Of a DNA stretch of 15,279 bases, positions 7,703 to 13,747 are shown piece after piece. Under the pieces are notes generated by a model. That model did no database searches, was not told where the DNA came from, and worked only from the letters and a program-made list of their open reading frames with translations. Source of the DNA: Lachnospiraceae bacterium UBA3332 (GTDB taxonomy: Bacteria > Bacillota > Clostridia > Lachnospirales > Lachnospiraceae); assembly GCA_002361095.1 (NCBI GenBank), contig DERU01000111.1:1-15279 (forward strand), read 5' to 3'. Made by a program: the position numbers and the translations under genes. How positions within the stretch are numbered: position 1 is the stretch's first letter; every line of letters begins with the position of its first letter.

Positions 7703-8371
7703 ATGAGGAGATTTTCGATTTTGGGAATTTCCCTTTGGGATATGACGGCGAGGGAAGCGCTGCGGCGGGCGGACAGGTATTTGCGGAGCGGGGCGCTCAG
7801 TACGGTAACGTACCTGACCACACAGACGCTGGCGTTTGCGGCCAAAGATGCACGGGTGAAGAGACTGCTGGAAGATACGGATATGACGTTATGCGTGGAT
7901 CCGGAAATTTTGGAGGCGGCGGGGATTGCCAATGCAGGGCGCATCCGGGAAATTGAGGACAGGGTCTTTTTGAGGGAGTTTTTAAGGCGGCTGGCGCGGC
8001 AGCAGGAGGCGGTCTATTTGCTTGCGGATACGCAGGAAGAGGCGCAGGCTTTGAAAGAGATGCTGCTTGGGCAGCAGGACGGCTTAAATATTGTGGGAGA
8101 ATGCGGTTTTGACGAACAGGAACAGCAGCAGGAGCGGCTCATGAACGCACTGAATGCGGCGGCGCCCGCAGTGGTTCTTTCCCGGATGGCCTGGCCGGCG
8201 GATTTGGAACTGATGCATGCGGGAAGGAAGTTTTTAAACGCGGAACTGTGGATTGCCCTTCCGGAAAAACGGCTTCCGGGGAAAACCCCTCCTAATATTT
8301 TTCTGCGGATACAGAAAAAACTTTTCCGGAAAAAAGTAAATGAATATAATGAAGAAAAGGCGGAACAGTAA
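7703..8371 (+). CDS. Divergent WecG/TagA/CpsF-family glycosyltransferase-like protein
   Basis: A 222-aa cytoplasmic protein related to the WecG/TagA/CpsF family, whose members transfer an N-acetylhexosamine onto lipid-linked sugars for teichoic acid or polysaccharide synthesis. The N-terminal half keeps the family outline: ILGISLWDMT, TVTYLTTQTLAFAAKD (aligning with the conserved Thr/Asn segment), DTDMTLCVDPEIL with the probable catalytic Asp66, and the VYLLADTQEEA nucleotide-binding strand. The usual DG is DP, and the family's G-x-P-x-QE motif is replaced by LSRMAWPADLELM. The normal C-terminal GLEWxxRL region is absent, replaced by a Lys-rich tail. It may therefore be a repurposed, non-catalytic relative. 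A strong AGGAGG ribosome binding site precedes ATG 7703. It is the last gene of the two-component block. Confidence 0.7.
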   Translation: MRRFSILGISLWDMTAREALRRADRYLRSGALSTVTYLTTQTLAFAAKDARVKRLLEDTDMTLCVDPEILEAAGIANAGRIREIEDRVFLREFLRRLARQQEAVYLLADTQEEAQALKEMLLGQQDGLNIVGECGFDEQEQQQERLMNALNAAAPAVVLSRMAWPADLELMHAGRKFLNAELWIALPEKRLPGKTPPNIFLRIQKKLFRKKVNEYNEEKAEQ

Positions 8372-8517
8372 TCCCCTATTACCAAATTGCATAAATTTTT
8401 TGCGGTTTCCTATAGCTTTTTTTGATGTTTTCCTATAAAATAAATTGAGGGTATAGTATTAAAATTTCAAAACGCTGCAACGGAATTGTGAAATATGACG
8501 TTGAGAGGAGAAGGGGC
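8372..8517 (+). promoter_or_regulatory. AT-rich intergenic region with direct repeats and candidate -10 boxes
   Basis: This gap holds no gene. It contains two copies of TTTCCTATA (8406-8414 and 8429-8437), 23 bp apart, so on roughly the same helix face. Candidate -10 boxes are TATAAA (8434-8439) and TATAGT (8452-8457, 5/6), both with weak -35 partners. A promoter for the downstream regulator-ftsEX operon is expected here, and the repeats are a possible operator. No convincing terminator for the upstream operon was found: the T run at 8394-8400 lacks a GC-rich stem. Confidence 0.4.
8406..8437. repeat. Direct repeat TTTCCTATA x2 upstream of the CdaR-like gene
   Basis: Exact 9-bp copies start at 8406 and 8429 (23-bp period). 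They lie in the promoter region of the downstream regulator and could be a binding site for it or for another factor. Because the region is AT-rich, chance occurrence cannot be excluded. Confidence 0.35.
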
Positions 8518-9606
8518 ATGATTTCTAATCAGATATTGCAGAGCACCATTGACGGCTTGAAAGCGATTGCCCGCGTGGAACTGTGCTTGGTTGACGTGGA
8601 CGGCAAGATTGTGGCTTCGACGGTGGAGGGAATGGAAAAGTATCTGCAGCCGGTTCGCTTTTTCGGGGAATCTCCGGCAGAAAGCCAAGAGGTACAGGGG
8701 AATCAGTTTTTCAAGGTCTACGATGAGCAACAGCTGGAATATATTCTGATCGTGGCGGGGGCCGGTGAGAATATCTATATGATCGGTAAAATGGTGGCTT
8801 TTCAGGTCCAGAATCTGTTGGTCGCTTACAAAGAACGATTTGATAAAGACAATTTTATTAAAAACCTGCTTTTGGACAATCTGCTGCTGGTAGATATTTA
8901 CAGCCGGGCCAAAAAACTGCATATTCAGGCCGACGCGGACAGGGCGGTCATGATTATCGAATGCGATAATGCCAAGGAAAACAATGTGCTGGAACTGGTG
9001 CGCGTCGGATTTTCGGGGAACAGCAAGGACTTCATCACGGCCGTGGACGAAAACAGCGTGATTGTGGTCAAGGAATTGGCGGATGGCGAAAACAGCCGCG
9101 AGATAGACAGAATGGCTGCTGCTATCCGGGCATATTTGGAAAATGAGGGGATTACGGACAGCCGTGTTTCCTTCGGAACCGTAGTGAAGGAAATCAAGGA
9201 AGTCAGCCGTTCCTATAAAGAAGCGAAGATGGCAATGGACGTGGGAAAAATTTTCTTTGACGAACGCGCCATTATCGCGTATAGTGAATTGGGGATAGGG
9301 TGTTTGATCTACCAGCTTCCGATTCCGTTATGCAAAATGTTTATCAGGGAGATTTTTGGAGGAAAGAGTCCGGATGACTTTGACGAAGAGACCCTGATGA
9401 CCATTAATAAATTTTTTGAGAACAGTTTAAACGTTTCGGAGACGAGCCGACAGCTGTTTATCCATAGGAATACGCTGGTCTACCGGCTGGATAAGCTGCA
9501 AAAGAGCACCGGTCTGGATCTGCGCGTGTTCGAGGATGCCATCACCTTTAAGATTGCGCTGATGGTGGTAAAGTACATGAAGTATATGGAAAGCTTTGAT
9601 TATTAG
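8518..9606 (+). CDS. CdaR/PucR-type transcriptional regulator (sugar diacid regulator-like)
   Basis: A 362-aa regulator of the CdaR/PucR group. Residues about 4-125 resemble the sugar-diacid recognition domain (LVDVDGKIVASTVEGM, YILIVAGAGENIYMIGKMV). Residues about 130-260 are a GGDEF-like fold without a cyclase motif. Residues about 290-350 are the PucR C-terminal helix-turn-helix (NVSETSRQLFIHRNTLVYRL, from 305). The ATG at 8518 is chosen because AGAGGAG lies 7 nt upstream; an in-frame GTG at 8488 would add ten residues. It ends only 8 bp before ftsE, so it is probably co-transcribed with the cell-division genes, and it may control its own operon. The natural ligand is unknown; the diacid label comes from the family. 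Confidence 0.85.
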   Translation: MISNQILQSTIDGLKAIARVELCLVDVDGKIVASTVEGMEKYLQPVRFFGESPAESQEVQGNQFFKVYDEQQLEYILIVAGAGENIYMIGKMVAFQVQNLLVAYKERFDKDNFIKNLLLDNLLLVDIYSRAKKLHIQADADRAVMIIECDNAKENNVLELVRVGFSGNSKDFITAVDENSVIVVKELADGENSREIDRMAAAIRAYLENEGITDSRVSFGTVVKEIKEVSRSYKEAKMAMDVGKIFFDERAIIAYSELGIGCLIYQLPIPLCKMFIREIFGGKSPDDFDEETLMTINKFFENSLNVSETSRQLFIHRNTLVYRLDKLQKSTGLDLRVFEDAITFKIALMVVKYMKYMESFDY

Positions 9607-9614
9607 GATGGTGA

Positions 9615-10358
9615 ATGGGTTTGGCGTTTAACAACAAGAAGAAAAAGAAGAGAAGAGACGGGGATGACGTGATCATTCTGGATAAGGTGAGTAAAACGTA
9701 CACTACCGGGGTTCCGGCCCTCAACGAAGTAAGCCTTAAGATCAGGAAAGGGGAGTTTGTTTTTATCGTGGGGGACAGCGGCTCGGGGAAATCCACACTC
9801 ATTAAGCTGCTTTTGCGGGAACTGACTCCCACGGGAGGCAGGGTGGTGGTCAACGGTTCCGATGTGTCGAGACTAAAGCACCGTCAGGTTCCCAAATTCC
9901 GCAGGAATCTGGGAATTGTGTTTCAGGATTTCAGGCTTTTAAATGACAGGAACGTTTACGAGAACGTTGCGTTTGCGCAGAGGGTTGTGCTGACTCCGTC
10001 CAAGCAAATCCGCAGGAACGTTTCAAGGGCGTTGGCCATGGTAGGTCTTGCGGGTAAATATAAGGCAAAGACAAAGCAGCTTTCCGGCGGGGAGCAGCAG
10101 CGCGTGGCGCTTGCCCGTGCGCTTGTGAACGATCCGCCTATTTTGCTTGCCGATGAGCCTACGGGGAATCTGGATCCCAAAAATTCATGGGATATCATGA
10201 AGCTTCTGGAGAAAATCAATACCGATAAAGGGACGACGATTCTTGTGGTGACCCATAACAGGGAAATTGTGAACGCTATGCAGAAGCGTGTCATTACGAT
10301 GAAAAAAGGTGTTGTTGTCAGCGACGAGGAAAAGGGCGGATATATCGATGAGGATTAG
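9615..10358 (+). CDS. ftsE: Cell division ATP-binding protein FtsE
   Basis: A 247-aa ABC ATPase that partners with FtsX at the division site and powers peptidoglycan hydrolase activation from the cytoplasm. Motifs: Walker A GDSGSGKST (53-61), Q loop FQDFRLL, signature LSGGEQQRVALARAL (from 156), Walker B ILLADEPTGNLDP with Asp180/Glu181, and the H loop VVTHNRE. VFQDFRLL and the surrounding residues are typical of FtsE rather than other ABC proteins. The ATG at 9615 gives an unusual 18-residue N-terminal extension with a KKKKKRR patch. An alternative GTG at 9669, preceded by GGGG at good spacing, would start exactly where classical FtsE proteins begin (VIILDKVSKTY). The gene lies 8 bp after the regulator and overlaps ftsX by 11 bp. 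Confidence 0.93.
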   Translation: MGLAFNNKKKKKRRDGDDVIILDKVSKTYTTGVPALNEVSLKIRKGEFVFIVGDSGSGKSTLIKLLLRELTPTGGRVVVNGSDVSRLKHRQVPKFRRNLGIVFQDFRLLNDRNVYENVAFAQRVVLTPSKQIRRNVSRALAMVGLAGKYKAKTKQLSGGEQQRVALARALVNDPPILLADEPTGNLDPKNSWDIMKLLEKINTDKGTTILVVTHNREIVNAMQKRVITMKKGVVVSDEEKGGYIDED

Positions 10359-11247
10359 TACATTTTTTTATACCTTGAAACAGGGTGTGGTCAACATATT
10401 CAGGAATAAGTGGTTTTCCCTCGCGTCCATCGCGACCATCAGCGCCTGCCTGTTTTTGTTTGGTCTGTTTTATGCGGTGATTGCCAATTTTCAGAATATG
10501 ATTAAGGACGCGGAGGAAAAAGTCTCCCTCACGGTTTTTTTTGACGAAACGTTGTCAAGGGAGGAGATCGAGCAGGCCGGGGAACAGATCAGGCAGAGGG
10601 AGGAGGTTTCCCGGATTGAGTTTGTATCTGCAGACCAGGCGTGGGCGGAATGGGCGCCGAAAAACCTTCCGGAAGGCTGGGATGAAGTGTATCTGGAGAA
10701 TCCGCTGGTAGGTTCCGACAACTACGAGATTTATTTAAAAGACGTTTCCCTGCAGCAGGAGTTTGTGGTATGGTTGGAATCCCTGCCGCAGGTGCGGGAT
10801 GTGAGACGTTCCGAAATGGTGGCGACCACATTAACCGGGGTCAATGCGATTGTGGCCTATGTGTCCCTGGGGATTATTGCGATTTTGCTGGCGGTTTCCG
10901 TTTTCTTGATCAGCAATACGGTTGTAATCGGCATTTCCGTCCGTAAGGAGGAGATTGCAATTATGAAATATATCGGGGCCACAGACTTTTTTGTCCGTTC
11001 GCCTTTTGTGATAGAGGGAATTTTGATCGGGCTGGTGGGATCCGGGATTCCGTTGGCGGCGATTTATGTCCTGTACCAGAAAGCCATTGAATATGTGGCG
11101 TTGGAGTTTCCGGCATTGACGGGACTGATGCAGTTTTTGCCTGTGGAGGGGCTGTTCCACACGCTTCTGCCGATTGCGCTGGGACTTGGCGCGGGGATCG
11201 GTTTTCTGGGGAGTTTTATTACGGTGCGCAAGCATCTGCGGGTTTGA
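10348..11247 (+). CDS. ftsX: Cell division permease-like protein FtsX
   Basis: A 299-aa membrane protein that, with FtsE, transmits ATP hydrolysis to peptidoglycan hydrolases outside the cell. It has the family layout: first transmembrane segment about 22-48, an extracytoplasmic domain about 50-160 rich in acidic residues that should bind the hydrolase coiled coil, then three more membrane segments (about 165-192, 220-243, 273-293). RISTFFYTLKQGVVNIFRNK before the first helix and RKEEIAIMKYIGAT after the second are typical FtsX sequences. ATG 10348 overlaps the end of ftsE by 11 bp, as is common. The upstream in-frame start at 10309 lies inside ftsE and is rejected. Confidence 0.95.
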   Translation: MRISTFFYTLKQGVVNIFRNKWFSLASIATISACLFLFGLFYAVIANFQNMIKDAEEKVSLTVFFDETLSREEIEQAGEQIRQREEVSRIEFVSADQAWAEWAPKNLPEGWDEVYLENPLVGSDNYEIYLKDVSLQQEFVVWLESLPQVRDVRRSEMVATTLTGVNAIVAYVSLGIIAILLAVSVFLISNTVVIGISVRKEEIAIMKYIGATDFFVRSPFVIEGILIGLVGSGIPLAAIYVLYQKAIEYVALEFPALTGLMQFLPVEGLFHTLLPIALGLGAGIGFLGSFITVRKHLRV

Positions 11248-11285
11248 GACTGCCGGTAACGGCTTGGAGATAAAGGTGTTTGCAA

Positions 11286-12503
11286 ATGAGGAAGAGGAAA
11301 AGAGGTATCGCGTTTATTTTGCTGGCGGGTATGCTGGTGTTTTTGGGAAGGACGGCGCTGCCGGTTACGGCCGCGAACAACCTGGAGGAGAGCATCAAGC
11401 AGAAACAATCGGCCATCAGTCAGGCGCAGGCAGAAAGAAAGAAGCTGCAGTCCGGTTTGTCCGATATCAAATCCATGGTGGCGCAGCTGGAGAAATCCAA
11501 GAGCAATCTGCAAAATTACGTATTGGAATTGGATGAAAAGCTGGCGGGACTGGAAGAGAAGATTGACGAACTCAAGGGGCAGATCACAGCAAAAAAGGAA
11601 GAGGTCGCGCAGGCCAGACAGGATTTGGAGCAGGCGGAGGAGGTGGCGGAAAATCAGTACCAGGAAATGAAGCTCCGCCTGAAATATATGTATGAGACGA
11701 ATCCCAACGGCAGATATCTGGATGTGCTTTTTTCTTCCGGCAGTTTTTCCGATCTGCTCAATCAGGCCGAATATATTGAACGGCTCAGTTCATATGATAA
11801 TAGAAAACTTCTGGAGTATAAACAGAATGTAGAATATATGAAGCTTTGCAGACAGATGCTGGAGGAAGAAGAGGCGGTACTGGAGGAGGCGGAGGCCAGT
11901 CTGCAAAAAGAGCAGGATTCCGTGAACACGCTGATTGCCGAAAAGGAAAAGGAGATCAGGGCTTTTCAGGGGGATATCAATAACAAGGCGGAGGCCATTG
12001 CGGCTTATGAAGCGGAGATCGCAGAGCAGAATGAGACCATCGCGGCGCTGGAAAAAGCAGTAGCGGCAGATAAGGCCGCGCTTGCGGAACAGAACCGGCT
12101 TAAATATGACGGCGGCATGTTTCAAATGCCCTGTCCGGGATATACAAGAATATCCGAGCAGTACGGAAACAGGATTCACCCGATTTTGAATACGCCGCAG
12201 TTTCATAACGGGGTGGATTTTGCAGCGCCCAGCGGGACGCCGATTCTGGCGGCTTATGACGGAAAAGTGGTGGCGGCTTCCTACAACGGTTCCATGGGCA
12301 ATTATGTGATGATTGACCATGGGGATGGGCTGTATACAGTCTATATGCACGCATCCAAACTTTATGTATCCGGCGGGCAGACGGTAGCGAAGGGGGCACA
12401 GATTGCCGCAGTGGGATCTACGGGACGTTCCACCGGACCGCATTTGCATTTTTCCGTTCGGCTGAACGGAAGCTATGTCAGTCCGTGGAATTATTTGAAA
12501 TAG
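11286..12503 (+). CDS. Secreted coiled-coil M23 peptidase, probable FtsEX-controlled murein hydrolase
   Basis: A 405-aa protein of the EnvC/M23 type. A positive N-terminus (MRKRKRG), hydrophobic core and VTAA site form a signal peptide of about 30 residues. Residues about 31-275 are long Gln/Glu/Lys-rich coiled coils, the region that in EnvC, CwlO and PcsB binds the FtsX outer domain. The C-terminal LytM/M23 domain has intact zinc ligands, His307 and Asp311 (HNGVD) and His386/His388 (HLH), plus the YMHAS histidine, so it should cleave peptidoglycan cross-bridges. E. coli EnvC by contrast has a degenerate LytM domain that only activates amidases. The ATG at 11286 follows AAAGGTG by 7 nt; a TTG two codons earlier is less likely. 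Its position directly after ftsX supports control by FtsEX. Confidence 0.9.
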   Translation: MRKRKRGIAFILLAGMLVFLGRTALPVTAANNLEESIKQKQSAISQAQAERKKLQSGLSDIKSMVAQLEKSKSNLQNYVLELDEKLAGLEEKIDELKGQITAKKEEVAQARQDLEQAEEVAENQYQEMKLRLKYMYETNPNGRYLDVLFSSGSFSDLLNQAEYIERLSSYDNRKLLEYKQNVEYMKLCRQMLEEEEAVLEEAEASLQKEQDSVNTLIAEKEKEIRAFQGDINNKAEAIAAYEAEIAEQNETIAALEKAVAADKAALAEQNRLKYDGGMFQMPCPGYTRISEQYGNRIHPILNTPQFHNGVDFAAPSGTPILAAYDGKVVAASYNGSMGNYVMIDHGDGLYTVYMHASKLYVSGGQTVAKGAQIAAVGSTGRSTGPHLHFSVRLNGSYVSPWNYLK

Positions 12504-12515
12504 TGGGAGAAAAGG

Positions 12516-13742
12516 ATGAATCATAAACGAAGTTTCGCCGGGGGGATGATAGCGGGGATTATGCTTACGCTTCTTTTGGGATGCGGCTATTTTGCGGGCA
12601 GCCAGCTGTATCAGGCTTTTGGGGCCGGAAATGCCAAAAGTACGGCCGGGATTGCCGGGGACGACGGCAGCACGGTCAGCAAAGGCGCACAGCAAAAGAT
12701 GGATGTCCTGGAGCAAATGATCGGCGAATATTATTTGGAAGAGGTCGATGCACAAAGGCTGCAGGAGGGCGTGTACCGGGGAATGGTTGCGGCTCTTGCG
12801 GATCCGTATTCCATGTATTATTCGGAAGAAGAGATGCAGGAACTGCAGGAAAAGACGGAGGGCGTTTATTACGGAATCGGTGCAAGGGTGGGGATTGATA
12901 CGGAAACTTCCCTGCCCCGGATCGCGCGTGTCATGTCCGATACGCCTGCGCAGGAGGCGGGACTGATGGACGGGGACCTGCTTTATAAGGCGGGGGATAC
13001 CCTGCTGCAGGGGATGGATTTGAGTTCTGCCGTGGCGCTGATTAAGGGAAGCGAGGGAACGCAGGTGCATCTTACGGTAATCCGGGAGGGCGAAACGGAC
13101 TATCTGGAGTTTGATGTGGAACGCCGTAAGGTGAACAATGAGACGGTGGTTTACGAGATGAAGGAAGAAGGAATCGGCTATATCCAGATTCAGGAATTTG
13201 ACGACGTGACGGTAGGGCAGTTTACCGATGCGCTGGCAACCTGTAAGGGTTCCGGGATGGAAGGGCTGATTTTGGATCTGCGGGGCAATCCGGGCGGCAA
13301 CCTCTCCACGGTTTGCGACATTGCCCGTATGATGCTGCCAAAGGGATTGATTGTTTATACGGAGGATAAAAACGGGGAACGACAGGAATATAGCTGTGAC
13401 GGATCGCGCGAACTGGATATCCCGTTGGTGGTGTTGGTGGATGCGAACAGCGCATCGGCTTCCGAGATTTTGGCGGGCGCCGTTAAAGATTACGGGATCG
13501 GTACGCTGGTGGGCACCACGACTTTCGGAAAAGGGATTGTACAGCGGATTGTACGGCTTTCCGACGGCTCCGCAGTGAAACTGACAGTGAGCAATTACTT
13601 TACGCCCAACGGAAATAATATTCATAAGATCGGTATCACTCCGGATGTGGAAGTACCGTTTGAATCGGAGCCGTATTTGAAGGACGGAACGGATAACCAA
13701 TTGAATAGGGCGTTGGAAATTTTAAGAGAAAAAATGGAATAA
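12516..13742 (+). CDS. S41 C-terminal processing protease (CtpA/CtpB family)
   Basis: A 408-aa PDZ-protease acting outside the membrane. The N-terminus (MNHKRSFAGG, hydrophobic run, LLLGC with Cys23) fits a lipoprotein signal, or else a membrane anchor. Residues about 40-100 are the helical N-terminal dimerisation region, about 105-205 the PDZ domain (SDTPAQEAGLMDGDLL), then the S41 core with GYIQIQEF, LILDLRGNPGG, the catalytic Ser314 in NSASASEILAG and Lys339 in GTTTFGKGIVQ. The Ser-Lys spacing of 25 is that of CtpA and Prc. The ATG at 12516 directly follows GGGAGAAAAGG. It starts 12 bp after the M23 gene and closes the ftsEX operon. By analogy to Prc and CtpB it may process or degrade envelope hydrolases or signalling proteins; the M23 neighbour is an obvious candidate substrate (inference). 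Confidence 0.93.
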   Translation: MNHKRSFAGGMIAGIMLTLLLGCGYFAGSQLYQAFGAGNAKSTAGIAGDDGSTVSKGAQQKMDVLEQMIGEYYLEEVDAQRLQEGVYRGMVAALADPYSMYYSEEEMQELQEKTEGVYYGIGARVGIDTETSLPRIARVMSDTPAQEAGLMDGDLLYKAGDTLLQGMDLSSAVALIKGSEGTQVHLTVIREGETDYLEFDVERRKVNNETVVYEMKEEGIGYIQIQEFDDVTVGQFTDALATCKGSGMEGLILDLRGNPGGNLSTVCDIARMMLPKGLIVYTEDKNGERQEYSCDGSRELDIPLVVLVDANSASASEILAGAVKDYGIGTLVGTTTFGKGIVQRIVRLSDGSAVKLTVSNYFTPNGNNIHKIGITPDVEVPFESEPYLKDGTDNQLNRALEILREKME

Positions 13743-13747
13743 AGCGC

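Noticed and set aside
8368..8400. GTAAT-CCCCT-ATTAC hairpin and T run after the WecG-like gene
   Set aside because: The stem is AT-rich and the T run lies 11 nt away, so it is not a credible intrinsic terminator.
11253..11264. GCCG-GTAA-CGGC hairpin between ftsX and the M23 gene
   Set aside because: It has only four base pairs and no T tract; probably chance.
11790..13700. A 636-codon open frame on the minus strand across the M23 and S41 genes
   Set aside because: It is antisense to two genes with intact catalytic motifs, shows no recognisable domain, and is explained by their codon bias.
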